Shown piece after piece: positions 47,182 through 57,800 of a stretch of 64,000 nucleotides of DNA (position 1 is the first letter of the stretch; each line of letters starts with the position of its first letter). Made by a program: the position numbers and the translations under genes. The stretch is from Lelliottia nimipressuralis. GTDB lineage: Bacteria > Pseudomonadota > Gammaproteobacteria > Enterobacterales > Enterobacteriaceae. The stretch spans positions 124,001 to 188,000 of the forward strand of contig NZ_SOMG01000030.1 in NCBI RefSeq assembly GCF_004402045.1, given 5' to 3'. Below the pieces are notes generated by a model that was given only the letters and a program-made list of their open reading frames with translations, did no database searches and had not been told where the DNA came from.

Positions 47182-49038
47182 TTAACGGACGTTAGCGCAG
47201 GTCAGGCAAAACGCGTAACGACTTTGTGGATCGTTAAAGGCCGCGAGCTTATCGCTTTCCGCCTTCATCGCTTTCGCCGCCGTGGCGACCGGCGCTGGCA
47301 GGTAAGCCTGCATCGCCTCCGGCAGCATGGCGCGTACCGAGCCGGACATGCTGTCCATGACCATATCGAAGAACGACGGCTCGTCCTGGTAATACTCGAT
47401 ATGCCACTGCTTGAGCTTCGCCAGTTCGGCGGCTTTCTTCACCGCGTCATCAAAGTCGCCCAGGCTGTCGACCAGACCGTTGCTCTTCGCATCCTGGCCG
47501 GTCCAGACGTGGCCCTGTGCAATCTGGTCGATCTGCTCAGGCGTCTTTTTACGCGAGTCCGCTACCAGGGTGATAAAGCGCTTATAGCCATTCTCAATGC
47601 TGAGCTGCATCATCTCAGAGACTTCTGGCGGCAGGGATTTTGTCACCGACACATCCGCCAGCGGAGAGGTGGCAACGCCATCGGTATGCACGCCCAGAGA
47701 ATCCAGGCTGTTTTCCACGGTGTTGATGACCCCGAAGATGCCAATTGAGCCGGTCAGCGTGCTTGGGTTGGCGATGATGTAGTTGGCTGGCGTTGAGATC
47801 CAGTACCCCCCGGAGGCGGCCATTCCGCCCATTGATACGACTACCGGTTTGCCGGCGGCTCGTGCCGCAGCCAGCTCAGCGCGGATCACCTCAGAGGCAC
47901 TGACGCTGCCGCCAGGGCTGTTCACCCGCAGGACAATCGCTTTCACTTTCGGATCGAGGCGAGCATCGCGGATTTGTGACGCGGTAGTATCGCCGCCCAC
48001 GTTCCCCGGGGTCTCCTGACCGTCCATGATGGCACCGTTCGCAAAGACGACCGCAACGCTGTCACCGTTCTCATCCGGTTTTTTCGTCGAGTAATCATAC
48101 ATGCTGATGGCGCTGTAATTTTTGTCCTCTTTGCTCCAGCCAAACTGTTTGCTCAGGGATTTTTCAATCTCGGCGCTGGTGCCCAGGGCATCAACCAGTT
48201 TGTTATCAAGCGCATATTTCGCGGTATCACCGTCAACTTTGCGCAGACCCTCCAGCACGCCCTGCGCGCCAGGGAACACCTGCTCAGGCGTTATCTGGCG
48301 GTTAGCGGCAACGGTGCCCAGATAGTTCTGCCACAGTTCGCCAATCCAACGGCTGTCTGCTTCACGGGCGGCAGGGGACATGTCATCGCGGATAAACGGC
48401 TCAACCGCAGATTTATAGGTCCCGACGCGGAAGACGTGGGTGGTGACCTTCAGCTTGTCGAGCAGAGACTTGTAGTACAGGCCGTTGGTGGCAAAGCCGT
48501 GCAGATCGACCGTACCCTGAGGGGAGAGCCAGATTTTGTTGGCAAAGCTCGCCAGATAATATTGCCCCTGGCTGTAGCTGTCGCCCACGGCAATAACCGG
48601 CTTGCCGCTGTCGCGGAATTCGCGCAGCGCTTTACCGATGTACTGCATTGAAGGCTGATCGCCTCCGGCAAAATCTTTCAGATCCAGCACGATCCCGGTG
48701 ATGTTACGATCGTCTTTCGCCTGACGGATGGAATCAACGATATCGAACAGCGAGTTTTCCTGCAGACGGTCTGAAGTTGCGCCAAACAGCTGGCGACCAA
48801 TCACGCTCAGGCGACTGCTGGTGGAAGGCTTATCAACGATCACGCCGGTGATATCGAGTAATAGCGCGCCGCGCGTTGAGTGCTGCGCCTGATTTGCACT
48901 GCTGATGTGCATCCAGATGCCCGCGCAAACCAGAACCAGGAAGATGAAGAAGATATTCATCACCAGGTTGCGGACGAAGTTGAGCAGTCTCCACGTCCAT
49001 TTAAAGAAACCGGCAATAATTCGCCAAAGGGTTCGCAT
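47182..49038 (-). CDS. sppA: Signal peptide peptidase A (protease IV)
   Basis: A 618-residue inner-membrane serine protease (E. coli 618). One N-terminal membrane segment near residues 25-45. It degrades signal peptides after cleavage. The catalytic Lys lies in [10 protein letters not shown] in the first domain and the Ser in [14 protein letters not shown] in the second, as in the tandem-domain SppA. Start ATG 49038. Confidence 0.97.
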   Translation of the reverse strand: MRTLWRIIAGFFKWTWRLLNFVRNLVMNIFFIFLVLVCAGIWMHISSANQAQHSTRGALLLDITGVIVDKPSTSSRLSVIGRQLFGATSDRLQENSLFDIVDSIRQAKDDRNITGIVLDLKDFAGGDQPSMQYIGKALREFRDSGKPVIAVGDSYSQGQYYLASFANKIWLSPQGTVDLHGFATNGLYYKSLLDKLKVTTHVFRVGTYKSAVEPFIRDDMSPAAREADSRWIGELWQNYLGTVAANRQITPEQVFPGAQGVLEGLRKVDGDTAKYALDNKLVDALGTSAEIEKSLSKQFGWSKEDKNYSAISMYDYSTKKPDENGDSVAVVFANGAIMDGQETPGNVGGDTTASQIRDARLDPKVKAIVLRVNSPGGSVSASEVIRAELAAARAAGKPVVVSMGGMAASGGYWISTPANYIIANPSTLTGSIGIFGVINTVENSLDSLGVHTDGVATSPLADVSVTKSLPPEVSEMMQLSIENGYKRFITLVADSRKKTPEQIDQIAQGHVWTGQDAKSNGLVDSLGDFDDAVKKAAELAKLKQWHIEYYQDEPSFFDMVMDSMSGSVRAMLPEAMQAYLPAPVATAAKAMKAESDKLAAFNDPQSRYAFCLTCANVR

Positions 49039-49205
49039 GTATTCTCCCTAACCAGAAAATGACTGTTTCCGTCGCCACTGGACGGTAATGTTGGGTTATC
49101 GTAATGACCCAACCGCCACTTGTCAGCAGGAATCGCCTGCCAGGCTGTAACAAAATCTGCCGTCGTGTTAATTTTGTGAGTAAATTTCAAGAAAGGAGTT
49201 AACCA

Positions 49206-49757
49206 ATGGACGCACTCGAACTGCTTGTTAACCGCCGTAGCGCTTCCCGCCTGGCCGAACCTGCCCCGGCAGGCGAGCAGATGGAGAACATTCTGCGTGC
49301 CGGTATGCGTGCCCCCGATCATGGCACGCTGCAGCCGTGGCACTTCTTTGTGATTGAAGGCGAAGGGCGCGATCGTTTCAGCCAACTGCTGGAGCAGGGC
49401 GCGGTTGCCGCAGGGCAGGATGAGAAGGGGATCGACAAGGCGCGTAATGCCCCGTTCCGCGCCCCGATGATCGTCGCTGTCGTGGCAAAATGCCAGGCTG
49501 ACCATAAAGTGCCCGTCTGGGAACAGGAAATGTCTGCAGGCTGTGCAGTGATGGCGATGCAAATGGCCGCCGTTGCACAAGGGTTTAACGGTATCTGGCG
49601 CACCGGTCCGTTGACCGAAAGCCCGGTAGTCCGTGACGGTTTTGGCTGCGGTGAGCATGACAAAATTGTCGGTTTCCTCTATCTCGGTACCCCGCAGCTT
49701 AAAGCCTCCAGCACCATCAGCGTGCCGGACACGACGCCTTTCGTCAGCCGTTTCTGA
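49206..49757 (+). CDS. ydjA: YdjA, nitroreductase family protein
   Basis: A 183-residue FMN-dependent nitroreductase, the E. coli YdjA length. The N-terminal [14 protein letters not shown] binds FMN phosphate; [18 protein letters not shown] is the family block near residue 36; [15 protein letters not shown] near the end completes the fold. The AAGGAG site precedes ATG 49206. It is divergent from sppA. Confidence 0.95.
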   Translation: MDALELLVNRRSASRLAEPAPAGEQMENILRAGMRAPDHGTLQPWHFFVIEGEGRDRFSQLLEQGAVAAGQDEKGIDKARNAPFRAPMIVAVVAKCQADHKVPVWEQEMSAGCAVMAMQMAAVAQGFNGIWRTGPLTESPVVRDGFGCGEHDKIVGFLYLGTPQLKASSTISVPDTTPFVSRF

Positions 49758-49770
49758 TAACGCACGCTAA

Positions 49771-49811
49771 ACTGTCTGGATTCTGAGCATCTGCCGCAGA
49801 ATTCAGACAGT
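49771..49811. other. Long hairpin between ydjA and selD
   Basis: ACTGTCTGGATTCTG and CAGAATTCAGACAGT pair over nearly 15 bp with one mismatch around an 11-base loop. No T run follows, so it may be an mRNA stabiliser or weak terminator. Confidence 0.5.
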
Positions 49812-49873
49812 CATACTTACCTCTTTATGGAATGAGCGCTACCATAGCGCGATTGAGATGACAGGAGACGTCC

Positions 49874-50917
49874 ATGAGCGAGCAAACCATTCGTTTAACG
49901 CAATACAGCCACGGAGCCGGTTGCGGTTGTAAAATTTCCCCGAAAGTGCTGGAGACCATCCTGCACAGTGAACAGGCGAAGTTTGTCGACCCGAACCTGC
50001 TTGTCGGCAATGAAACGCGCGACGATGCTGCAGTTTATGACTTAGGTAACGGCACCAGTATTATCAGTACCACTGACTTCTTTATGCCGATTGTCGACAA
50101 CCCGTTCGATTTCGGGCGCATTGCGGCCACCAACGCCATCAGCGATATCTTCGCCATGGGCGGCAAACCGATTATGGCCATCGCCATTCTGGGCTGGCCA
50201 ATCAACACCCTTGCGCCGGAAATTGCCCGCGAGGTGATTGATGGCGGTCGTTTTGCCTGCCAGCAGGCGGGAATTGCGCTGGCCGGTGGTCACTCGATTG
50301 ATGCGCCGGAGCCTATCTTCGGCCTGGCCGTCACGGGCGTGGTCCCTACCGAACGCGTGAAGCGCAACAGCACCGCGCAGGCGGGCTGCAAGCTGTTCCT
50401 CACCAAGCCGCTGGGTATTGGCGTGCTGACCACCGCCGAGAAAAAATCCCTGCTGAAACCGGAACACAAAGGTCTGGCGACAGAAGTTATGTGCCAGATG
50501 AACCTCGCAGGTGCAGCATTCGCCAATATCGACGGCGTGAAGGCGATGACCGACGTAACCGGTTTTGGTCTGCTGGGACACCTCTCCGAGGTGTGTCAGG
50601 GCGCGGGCGTGCAGGCGAAGGTCTGGTATCAGGACGTGCCGAAGCTGCCGGGCGTAGAAGAGTACATTGCTCAGGGTGCAGTCCCGGGCGGTACCCAGCG
50701 CAACTTCGCCAGCTACGGCCACCTGATGGGTGAAATGCCGGAAGAATGGCGCAACCTGCTGTGCGATCCGCAAACCTCCGGCGGCCTGCTGCTGGCGGTC
50801 ACGCCGGAATCTGAAGCCGAGGTTCAGGCGACAGCCGCCGAGTTTGGCATTACCCTGACGGCGATCGGCGAGCTGGTCACAGCACGCGGTGGCCGACCGA
50901 TGATTGAGATCCGTTAA
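49874..50917 (+). CDS. selD: Selenide, water dikinase (selenophosphate synthetase)
   Basis: A 347-residue enzyme, the E. coli length. It makes selenophosphate from selenide and ATP, for selenocysteine and selenouridine. The active-site Cys is in GAGCGCK with the catalytic Lys beside it near residues 17-20. A standard cysteine form, not Sec. It is followed by topB after four bases, the E. coli order (ydjA-selD-topB). Confidence 0.97.
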   Translation: MSEQTIRLTQYSHGAGCGCKISPKVLETILHSEQAKFVDPNLLVGNETRDDAAVYDLGNGTSIISTTDFFMPIVDNPFDFGRIAATNAISDIFAMGGKPIMAIAILGWPINTLAPEIAREVIDGGRFACQQAGIALAGGHSIDAPEPIFGLAVTGVVPTERVKRNSTAQAGCKLFLTKPLGIGVLTTAEKKSLLKPEHKGLATEVMCQMNLAGAAFANIDGVKAMTDVTGFGLLGHLSEVCQGAGVQAKVWYQDVPKLPGVEEYIAQGAVPGGTQRNFASYGHLMGEMPEEWRNLLCDPQTSGGLLLAVTPESEAEVQATAAEFGITLTAIGELVTARGGRPMIEIR

Positions 50918-50921
50918 TTCG

Positions 50922-52835
50922 ATGCGGTTGTTTATTGCCGAAAAGCCGAGTCTGGCCCGAGCCATTGCCGACGTGCTGCCTAAACCGCATCGCAAGGGCG
51001 ATGGCTTTATCGAATGCGGTAACGGGCAGGTGGTCACCTGGTGTATTGGTCACCTGCTTGAGCAGGCGCAGCCGGATGTCTATGACAGCCGCTACGCCCG
51101 CTGGAATTTGAACGATCTACCCATCGTGCCTGAAAAATGGCGCCTGCAGCCCCGGCCTTCGGTCACCAAACAGCTGAACGTGATCAAGCGCTTCCTGCAT
51201 GAAGCCGCTGAAATCGTGCACGCGGGTGACCCGGACAGGGAAGGACAACTGCTGGTGGATGAAGTGCTGGACTATCTTGAACTGGCGCCGGAAAAGCGCC
51301 AGCAGGTACAGCGCTGCCTCATCAACGACCTCAACCCGCAGGCGGTCGAGCGTGCGATCTCGCGTCTTCGTTCCAACAGCGAGTTTATCCCGCTGTGCGT
51401 CTCCGCGCTGGCGCGCGCGCGCGCGGACTGGCTGTACGGTATCAACATGACCCGCGCCTACACCATCCTCGGGCGTAACGCGGGCTATCAGGGCGTACTC
51501 TCCGTGGGTCGCGTGCAGACGCCGGTGCTGGGGCTGGTCGTGCGTCGTGACGAAGAGATTGAGAACTTCGTCGCCAAAGATTTCTTTGAAGTGAAAGCGC
51601 ATATCGTCACCCCGAAAGACGAGCGCTTTACCGCCGTCTGGCAGCCGAGCGACGCCTGTGAATCCTACCAGGATGAAGAGGGGCGCCTGCTGCACCGTCC
51701 GCTGGCGGAACACGTGGTTAACCGCATTACCGGTCAGCCGGCAATCGTCACCAGCTATAACGATAAACGGGAATCAGAACCCGCGCCGCTGCCGTTCTCG
51801 CTGTCTGCGCTGCAGATTGAGGCCGCCAAAAAGTTTGGCTTGAGCGCGCAGAACGTGCTGGATATCTGCCAGAAGCTCTACGAAACCCATAAGCTCATCA
51901 CCTATCCGCGTTCGGATAGCCGCTATCTTCCGGAAGAGCACTTTGCCGGACGCCATTCGGTGATGAACGCCATTAGCGTCCACGCGCCGGATCTGCTCCC
52001 GCAGCCGGCGGTAAACCCGGACACCCATAACCGCTGCTGGGATGATAAAAAGGTGGATGCCCACCACGCGATTATCCCAACGGCCCGCGCCAGCAACGTG
52101 AATCTGACCGAAAACGAAGCGAAGGTCTATAACCTGGTTGCGCGTCAGTATCTGATGCAGTTCTGCCCGGATGCGGTATTCCGTAAGTGCGTGATCGAAC
52201 TGGAGATCGCCAAAGGGAAATTTGTCGCCAAAGCGCGTTTCCTGGCAGAAGCGGGGTGGCGTACGCTGCTGGGTAACAAAGAACGTGACGAAGAGAACGA
52301 CGGCACGCCGCTGCCGGTCGTTGCTAAAGACGATGAACTGCTGTGCGAGAAGGGCGAAGTGGTTGAGCGTCAGACCCAGCCTCCGCGCCATTTCACTGAT
52401 GCGACGCTGCTTTCAGCGATGACCGGGATCGCCCGGTTCGTGCAGGATAAAGATCTGAAGAAGATCCTGCGCGCCACCGATGGTCTGGGTACGGAAGCAA
52501 CCCGCGCGGGGATCATTGAGCTGCTCTTTAAGCGTGGCTTCCTGGAGAAAAAGGGACGCTACATCCATTCAACGGAACCGGGCCGCGCGCTAATCCACTC
52601 TCTGCCGGAGCTGGCCGCCAGGCCGGACATGACCGCACACTGGGAGTCGGTGCTGACGCAGATCAGCGAAAAGCAGTGCCGCTATCAGGACTTTATGCAG
52701 CCGCTGGTGGGGACGCTGTACCAGCTGATCGATCAGGCGCGCAGCACGCCGGTGAAGCGGTTCAGAGGAATGGTGGCACCGGGCGGCGGTGCGAAAAAGC
52801 CGTTTAAAAAGAAAAAGAGCGCGGCAGCCTCTTAA
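50922..52835 (+). CDS. topB: DNA topoisomerase III
   Basis: A 637-residue type IA topoisomerase (E. coli 653; this C-terminal tail is shorter). It decatenates DNA after replication. The TOPRIM part has [10 protein letters not shown] at the start and [10 protein letters not shown] near residue 104; the active-site Tyr lies in [12 protein letters not shown]. The C-terminal tail is Lys-rich ([13 protein letters not shown]). ATG 50922 matches family starts; an upstream frame of six codons overlaps selD. Probably translated in the selD operon. Confidence 0.97.
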   Translation: MRLFIAEKPSLARAIADVLPKPHRKGDGFIECGNGQVVTWCIGHLLEQAQPDVYDSRYARWNLNDLPIVPEKWRLQPRPSVTKQLNVIKRFLHEAAEIVHAGDPDREGQLLVDEVLDYLELAPEKRQQVQRCLINDLNPQAVERAISRLRSNSEFIPLCVSALARARADWLYGINMTRAYTILGRNAGYQGVLSVGRVQTPVLGLVVRRDEEIENFVAKDFFEVKAHIVTPKDERFTAVWQPSDACESYQDEEGRLLHRPLAEHVVNRITGQPAIVTSYNDKRESEPAPLPFSLSALQIEAAKKFGLSAQNVLDICQKLYETHKLITYPRSDSRYLPEEHFAGRHSVMNAISVHAPDLLPQPAVNPDTHNRCWDDKKVDAHHAIIPTARASNVNLTENEAKVYNLVARQYLMQFCPDAVFRKCVIELEIAKGKFVAKARFLAEAGWRTLLGNKERDEENDGTPLPVVAKDDELLCEKGEVVERQTQPPRHFTDATLLSAMTGIARFVQDKDLKKILRATDGLGTEATRAGIIELLFKRGFLEKKGRYIHSTEPGRALIHSLPELAARPDMTAHWESVLTQISEKQCRYQDFMQPLVGTLYQLIDQARSTPVKRFRGMVAPGGGAKKPFKKKKSAAAS

Positions 52836-52839
52836 ACGT

Positions 52840-52921
52840 AAGGCGAAGCCGCCACCCGGCGAAAAGCAGCGCTGCGGCCTGAAAAAAAGCCCGGTGGCGG
52901 CTACGCCTTACCGGGCCTACA
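52840..52921. repeat. BIME repeat between topB and gdhA
   Basis: Two opposed REP units (GGCGAAGCCGCCACCCGGC and the inverted GCCCGGTGGCGGCTACGC with the end CCGGGCCTAC) fill the convergent gap after topB. It likely acts as a transcription end and gyrase-binding site, as known for REP clusters. Confidence 0.75.
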
Positions 52922-52942
52922 GAGCGAGAACGCAGCAAAAGT

Positions 52943-54286
52943 TTAAAGCACGCCCTGCCCAATCATTGCATCCGCCACCTTCACGAACCCGGCGATATTC
53001 GCCCCGCGCACGTAGTTGGTTTGCGATGCCTCGCCGCCATACTCCACGCAGGCGTGGTGAATATCCAGCATGATATGGTGCAGGCGTGCATCCACTTTCT
53101 CCGCCTTCCAGCCGAGACGCGCGGCGTTTTGCGCCATCTCCAGGCCGGAGGTCGCCACGCCGCCCGCGTTTGCGGCCTTGCCCGGCGCAAACAGCACGCC
53201 CGCTTCCAGGAACAGATTGGTCGCTTCGATGGTGGTCGGCATATTCGCCCCTTCGGCCACCGCCTTCACGCCGTTGGTAATCAGGGTACGCGCGGCGTCC
53301 ACATCCAGTTCGTTCTGCGTTGCGCACGGCAGGGCGATATCCACCGGCACGCTCCACGGCTGTTTGCCTTCCAGATACGTCAGACCCAACTCCGCGGCAT
53401 AGTCTGCGAGACGGCCATCGCGGCTGGCTTTAATTTCGCACAGGCGTGCCAGTTTCTCCGCCGTGAAGCCGGCTTCATCCACCACTGTGCCTCTGGAGTC
53501 TGACGCCGTCACCACGCGGGCGCCAAACTGCATCGCTTTTTCGATAGCGTATTGCGCCACGTTGCCGGAGCCGGACACCGCCACGCGCATGCCTTCAAAG
53601 CCTAAACCGTGGCGCTTGAGCATGGCCTCGGTGAAATAGACCAGGCCGTACCCCGTGGCTTCCGGGCGGATCAGGCTCCCACCAAACGACAGCCCCTTGC
53701 CGGTAAAGACGCAGGCGCTGTTATTGGAGAGCTTTTTCATCATCCCGGCCATAAAGCCCACTTCACGTCCGCCCACGCCGATATCACCGGCAGGAACGTC
53801 GGTATCCGGGCCCAGGTGGCGATAGAGTTCGGTCATCAGCGCCTGGCAGAAGCGCATGACTTCGCCTTCGCTTTTGCCTTTCGGGTCGAAATCGCTGCCG
53901 CCTTTACCGCCGCCCATCGGCAGAGTGGTCAGCGCATTTTTAAACGTCTGCTCGAAGCCGAGGAATTTCAAAATCGACAGGTTCACGGAAGGGTGGAAGC
54001 GCATCCCACCCTTAAACGGGCCGATGGCGGAGTTAAACTGCACGCGCCACGCGCGGTTAACCTGAACCTGATTACGATCGTCCACCCAGGTCACACGGAA
54101 CTGGATCACGCGCTCTGGCTCGACCAGGCGTTCAAGCAGAGACATCTGACGATAACGCGGGTTTTGTTCAAGGAAGGGCCACAGGGTGGTCATCACTTCA
54201 CGAACGGCCTGGGCAAACTCGCTTTGGTGCGGGTCGCGCTGCTGAACATGGGCAAGGAAACTTTCCAGAGTGCGTGTCTGATCCAT
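52943..54286 (-). CDS. gdhA: NADP-specific glutamate dehydrogenase
   Basis: A 447-residue enzyme, the E. coli length. It forms glutamate from 2-oxoglutarate and ammonia with NADPH. The catalytic Lys is in PMGGGKGGSDFDPKG near residue 128; the dinucleotide site is VAVSGSGNVAQYA. Starts at ATG 54286. It is convergent with topB and divergent from ynjH across 227 bases. Confidence 0.98.
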   Translation of the reverse strand: MDQTRTLESFLAHVQQRDPHQSEFAQAVREVMTTLWPFLEQNPRYRQMSLLERLVEPERVIQFRVTWVDDRNQVQVNRAWRVQFNSAIGPFKGGMRFHPSVNLSILKFLGFEQTFKNALTTLPMGGGKGGSDFDPKGKSEGEVMRFCQALMTELYRHLGPDTDVPAGDIGVGGREVGFMAGMMKKLSNNSACVFTGKGLSFGGSLIRPEATGYGLVYFTEAMLKRHGLGFEGMRVAVSGSGNVAQYAIEKAMQFGARVVTASDSRGTVVDEAGFTAEKLARLCEIKASRDGRLADYAAELGLTYLEGKQPWSVPVDIALPCATQNELDVDAARTLITNGVKAVAEGANMPTTIEATNLFLEAGVLFAPGKAANAGGVATSGLEMAQNAARLGWKAEKVDARLHHIMLDIHHACVEYGGEASQTNYVRGANIAGFVKVADAMIGQGVL

Positions 54287-54513
54287 AGATATAAGAACCT
54301 CTTATAATAATGTTTGTATATGACGTAGGCGATTTGTGTTGTTTTTTTGACTATACCACCCGTACCGCTTTGTGAAGCAAGCAGAAATTTATGCCGAAAG
54401 GGAAATTAATGACCCGGGCTGAGTCATAACCAAAAGCGATGGCGCGTTAAATTAAAGGTTCTGCGCGATTTACCGTTATAGTCATTATCAGGACAAAACA
54501 GGAAGGTAAGTCT

Positions 54514-54792
54514 ATGAACCGTTACGTGATGGCCACGTTAGCTTTAATGTTGACCGCAGGCGCTCAGGCTGACCGCATTCGCCCGGATGTGGAAGTGAAT
54601 ATACCGCCGGAGGTTTTTAGCTCCAGCGGCCAGAATCAAACGGTGCAGCCCTGCAATCAGTGCTGCATCTATCAGAATCAGAACTACTCGGAAGGGGCCG
54701 TGGTGAAAGCGGATGGTGTCCTGTTGCAGTGCCAGCGCGATGAACGCACCATCAGCACGAACCCGCTGGTCTGGCGTCGCGTAAAACAATAA
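54514..54792 (+). CDS. ynjH: YnjH, DUF1496 exported protein
   Basis: A 92-residue protein with a signal peptide ending at AQA (near residue 19). The mature part has the CNQCCIYQNQNYSEGAVVK motif, with paired cysteines, and ends NPLVWRRVK, closely matching E. coli YnjH. Probably periplasmic with disulfides. Function unknown. Its 3' end overlaps nudG by 41 bases in convergent orientation. Confidence 0.92.
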   Translation: MNRYVMATLALMLTAGAQADRIRPDVEVNIPPEVFSSSGQNQTVQPCNQCCIYQNQNYSEGAVVKADGVLLQCQRDERTISTNPLVWRRVKQ

Positions 54793-55168
54793 ACGCTTCC
54801 AGTAGCGGAATATCCGCTGGGGCTAAGGCGTAGCCAAACGCCTCTTCAGGCGTACACCACACCAGCGCGCTGTGGTAGTGCGCCGCGAGCTCGCCGCTAA
54901 AAGCAGGAACGTGCCAGGCATGAAGGTTGATTACCCGCTGCGAGACTTCCCGCTGGTGGCTCGCCACGTACTGCCCCGGCCAGGCCTGAATGCCGAGTTC
55001 TTCCCACAGTTCGCGAACAAGCGCCTCGGGCTGCGTCTCTCCGGCTTCCACTTTTCCACCTGCGAATTCCCACATCCCGGGCTGGTCAGCGTGGGCAGGG
55101 CGCTGCGCCAGTAAAATTTTGTCGTCTTTTTCGATGATGGCCGCAACGACATCAATTGTTTTTAGCAT
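54752..55168 (-). CDS. nudG: NudG, CTP/5-methyl-dCTP pyrophosphohydrolase
   Basis: A 138-residue Nudix enzyme (E. coli 135). Nudix box GKVEAGETQPEALVRELWEELGI is intact. It hydrolyses oxidised or methylated pyrimidine and purine nucleotides to prevent their use. ATG 55168 is the family start (MLKTIDVVAAIIE); three codons upstream are open. Convergent with ynjH with overlapping 3' ends. Confidence 0.94.
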   Translation of the reverse strand: MLKTIDVVAAIIEKDDKILLAQRPAHADQPGMWEFAGGKVEAGETQPEALVRELWEELGIQAWPGQYVASHQREVSQRVINLHAWHVPAFSGELAAHYHSALVWCTPEEAFGYALAPADIPLLEAFIVLRDARPAGSC

Positions 55169-55243
55169 GGGCGTCAATACTTGATAACGTAAAACACCAT
55201 ATTATCGTGCCCTTTGTCAGAGTCCAGCCATCAGGAGAATCCG

Positions 55244-55813
55244 GTGAAAGAGACGTCCACCTGGGTCGAGCCCATCCCAACCCTTCCGGCGAGTTTAAAA
55301 CCGATTGCCGCCATGCAGAAAAAACATTTTGGCGCCGTGCTTAACCCCACGCGCTGGTGGGGGCGCATGCCGCGTCTTTTCTGGCTGGTGGCGTTGTTTG
55401 TCGGATTTCTGGAGCGTCGTCACGCGCGCCTGACGCCCGTGCTGCGTTCGCTGCTCATGACGCGGGTGTCGCAACTCTGTCACTGCGCATTCTGTGTTGA
55501 TGCCAACAGCCTGCGGCTGGCCGAGCGCTGCGGTGCGCTGGATAAAGTCCAGGCCGTGGGGAACTGGCATGATTCAGCTTTATTCACTGAGCAAGAGCGC
55601 GCGGCGCTGGCCTACGCCGAGGCGGTGACCGCCACGCCTCCTCGGGCGGATGAGGCAATCAGAACGGCGCTGAAACGCCACTTTACGGATGATGCCATTA
55701 CCGAGATGACGGCGCTCATTGCGTTTCAGAATCTCTCTGCCCGCTTTAATGCCGCCCTGGACATTCCGGCTCAGGGGCTGTGCGCCACGTTTAACGAGAC
55801 TCCCCATGCTTGA
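55244..55813 (+). CDS. YnjA-like carboxymuconolactone decarboxylase family protein
   Basis: A 189-residue AhpD/CMD-like protein similar to E. coli YnjA (182). The NPTRWWGRMPRLF block near residue 40, the CHCAFCVDANSLR motif with a CxxC pair, and LSARFNAALDIPAQGLC near the end are shared. AhpD-like folds with CxxC often act in thiol redox or peroxide defence. GTG 55244 is preferred because AGGAG lies six bases upstream. It overlaps the ynjF start by eight bases. In E. coli ynjA sits beside ynjB; here it sits before ynjF, so a rearrangement or paralogue swap occurred. Confidence 0.85.
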   Translation: MKETSTWVEPIPTLPASLKPIAAMQKKHFGAVLNPTRWWGRMPRLFWLVALFVGFLERRHARLTPVLRSLLMTRVSQLCHCAFCVDANSLRLAERCGALDKVQAVGNWHDSALFTEQERAALAYAEAVTATPPRADEAIRTALKRHFTDDAITEMTALIAFQNLSARFNAALDIPAQGLCATFNETPHA

Positions 55814-56423
55814 TCGCCACCTGCACCCGCGCATAAAACCGGCCCTGAATCGTCTGGTGTCCCTGCTGGATAAGCCGGGCATCACGCCCGACGGATTAAC
55901 CCTGTCCGGGTTTGCCATCGGCGTGCTGACGCTGCCGTTTCTGGCTCTTGGCTGGTATCCGGCCGCGCTTGCCGCCATCGTGCTCAACCGTTTACTGGAT
56001 GGTCTGGACGGTGCACTGGCGCGCCGGAGAGGGCTGACGGATGCGGGGGGATTTCTCGATATCGCGCTCGATTTTTTATTCTACGCCCTCGTACCGTTTG
56101 GCTTTGCGCTGGCTGCTCCTGCAGAGAATTCACTGGCCGCCGCCTGGCTGCTGTTTGCGTTTATCGGCACCGGCAGCAGTTTTCTGGCCTTTGCGGCGCT
56201 GGCCGCGAAGCACGACATTGACAACCCCGGTTATGCGCACAAATCGTTTTATTACATCGGTGGGTTAACGGAAGGGACAGAGACCATCGCGCTGTTTGTG
56301 CTGTGCTGCCTTTTCCCGGCACACTTTGCGCTGTTTGCGTGGGTATTCGGCGCGCTGTGCTGGCTGACCACCACAACGCGCATCTGGAGCGGTTATGTGA
56401 CGCTGAAGTCCCTCAACCCTTAG
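55806..56423 (+). CDS. ynjF: YnjF, CDP-alcohol phosphatidyltransferase family protein
   Basis: A 205-residue membrane protein (E. coli 206). The family motif DGALARRRGLTDAGGFLDIALD is complete (DGxxAR-x8-G-x3-D-x3-D), near residues 63-85; it binds CDP-alcohols and Mg. Several hydrophobic helices follow. The lipid made is unknown. ATG 55806 overlaps ynjA by eight bases; it is convergent with ynjE, overlapping by four. Confidence 0.93.
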   Translation: MLDRHLHPRIKPALNRLVSLLDKPGITPDGLTLSGFAIGVLTLPFLALGWYPAALAAIVLNRLLDGLDGALARRRGLTDAGGFLDIALDFLFYALVPFGFALAAPAENSLAAAWLLFAFIGTGSSFLAFAALAAKHDIDNPGYAHKSFYYIGGLTEGTETIALFVLCCLFPAHFALFAWVFGALCWLTTTTRIWSGYVTLKSLNP

Positions 56424-57727
56424 AGAGCACTCTCTGGCCCGCGCTCGCCGGTGCTGACCGGGTTCTGCGGGTGACTGCTCCATTCGTACCAGCCGCCGTC
56501 ATAGACGGCGACATTCTTCCAGCCCATCGCCCGGGCGTACATAAAGGTTTCTGACGCCCGCCACCCGGTGCCGCAGTAAAACGCGACGTGCTGTTCCGGT
56601 CGAATATTCCAGCGCTTCCACTGGGCGGCGATATCGTCAGCGCTGCGCATGGTGCCATCCGGGTTATGGAAATCCTCCATGTGGGTGGCATCACTGCCTG
56701 CGTGGCCCCAGCGGGCACCGGCAATTTCACCTTTTGGCTTGATGTAGCTGTAGCCGCTGGTTTCGCCGATGAATTCCGGCCACGAGCGAATGCTGACCAG
56801 GGAGGCATCCTGGCGGTGCAGCATCCCGCGCGCCTGCTCCATATCGACCATCAGTTGCGGCTGGCCGGGGATCGGCGCGCCAAAATCAGGGGCCGGTGTG
56901 ACTTTCGCGGGCGTACCGCGCTCAACCGGCAGGCCTGCATCCGACCACGCCTTCCAGCCGCCATCGAGAATACGGACATCCTTCACGCCTGCATACAGCA
57001 TAATCTGCGCCACGCGCGCGGCGGCGTAAACGTCGCGGCCATACAAGATGACGGTAGTGTCGTGACGGATCCCGTGCTTCGCCAGCATCGCTTTTAGCTT
57101 GTCGTCGGAGACTTTATTCCACAGCGGCTCGCTTTCCACCTCGTTGGTGTCGATGTAGCCCGCGCCGGGAATGTGATTCAGCAGGTAAAACTTCGGTGCG
57201 CCCCAGGCGGCCTCAATCACTTTCCAGTCACCCGCCGGCGCGGCGGTCACGGGTTTACCCTGCTGGAGGCGGTGGATCCACTGCGGGTAGACGAGCTGTT
57301 CAAAATGAGGCAGGCGCTGAAGGCGGTCGGGCGTCTGCAGGGCATCGCTGAGAAGCGAAACATGGCGGTATCCGGCCTTCTCCAGACGCGCTTTCACCGC
57401 CTGGTTATCGCTCTCGTCACCGTACAGCGCAATGGCTGTCGCAGGCGTAAGCTGATGCTGTTTGGCCCAGAGCGCAATCTGCTCGTCGCTCATCGCGTCC
57501 AGCCAGGCCGCTGCCAGGTTGAGTGCGGCGGGTTCATGTCCGGAGGGGCCGCTGAGCGTTTGCAGCCAGCCGTTATAGAACGCGCTGGCGCGGGTGTCGA
57601 CAGGCATGCCGTGCTGTGCCTGAAGCTGAGACAGCGTCATCGCGTTGGGCATATCAGCCGCCAGAGAGGAAAAAGAGGCGAGGCCGCAGAGCAGGGCCAG
57701 CGCGGTCAGTTGAGAAACACGTTTCAT
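56420..57727 (-). CDS. ynjE: YnjE, periplasmic thiosulfate sulfurtransferase
   Basis: A 435-residue protein with a Sec signal peptide (ends SLAA, near residue 24) and three rhodanese domains, the E. coli length. The catalytic Cys loop is CGTGWRAS in the last domain. It transfers sulfur from thiosulfate. Start ATG 57727; a longer open frame upstream runs through ynjD in another frame and is not real. It lies downstream of ynjBCD on the same strand. Confidence 0.95.
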   Translation of the reverse strand: MKRVSQLTALALLCGLASFSSLAADMPNAMTLSQLQAQHGMPVDTRASAFYNGWLQTLSGPSGHEPAALNLAAAWLDAMSDEQIALWAKQHQLTPATAIALYGDESDNQAVKARLEKAGYRHVSLLSDALQTPDRLQRLPHFEQLVYPQWIHRLQQGKPVTAAPAGDWKVIEAAWGAPKFYLLNHIPGAGYIDTNEVESEPLWNKVSDDKLKAMLAKHGIRHDTTVILYGRDVYAAARVAQIMLYAGVKDVRILDGGWKAWSDAGLPVERGTPAKVTPAPDFGAPIPGQPQLMVDMEQARGMLHRQDASLVSIRSWPEFIGETSGYSYIKPKGEIAGARWGHAGSDATHMEDFHNPDGTMRSADDIAAQWKRWNIRPEQHVAFYCGTGWRASETFMYARAMGWKNVAVYDGGWYEWSSHPQNPVSTGERGPESAL

Positions 57728-57800
57728 CGAATAACCTGACGTCAATAAAAGAGGGGGGCATTGTCGTCTCTCCCGAAACGGAAAACATTGCGTTAGCACA

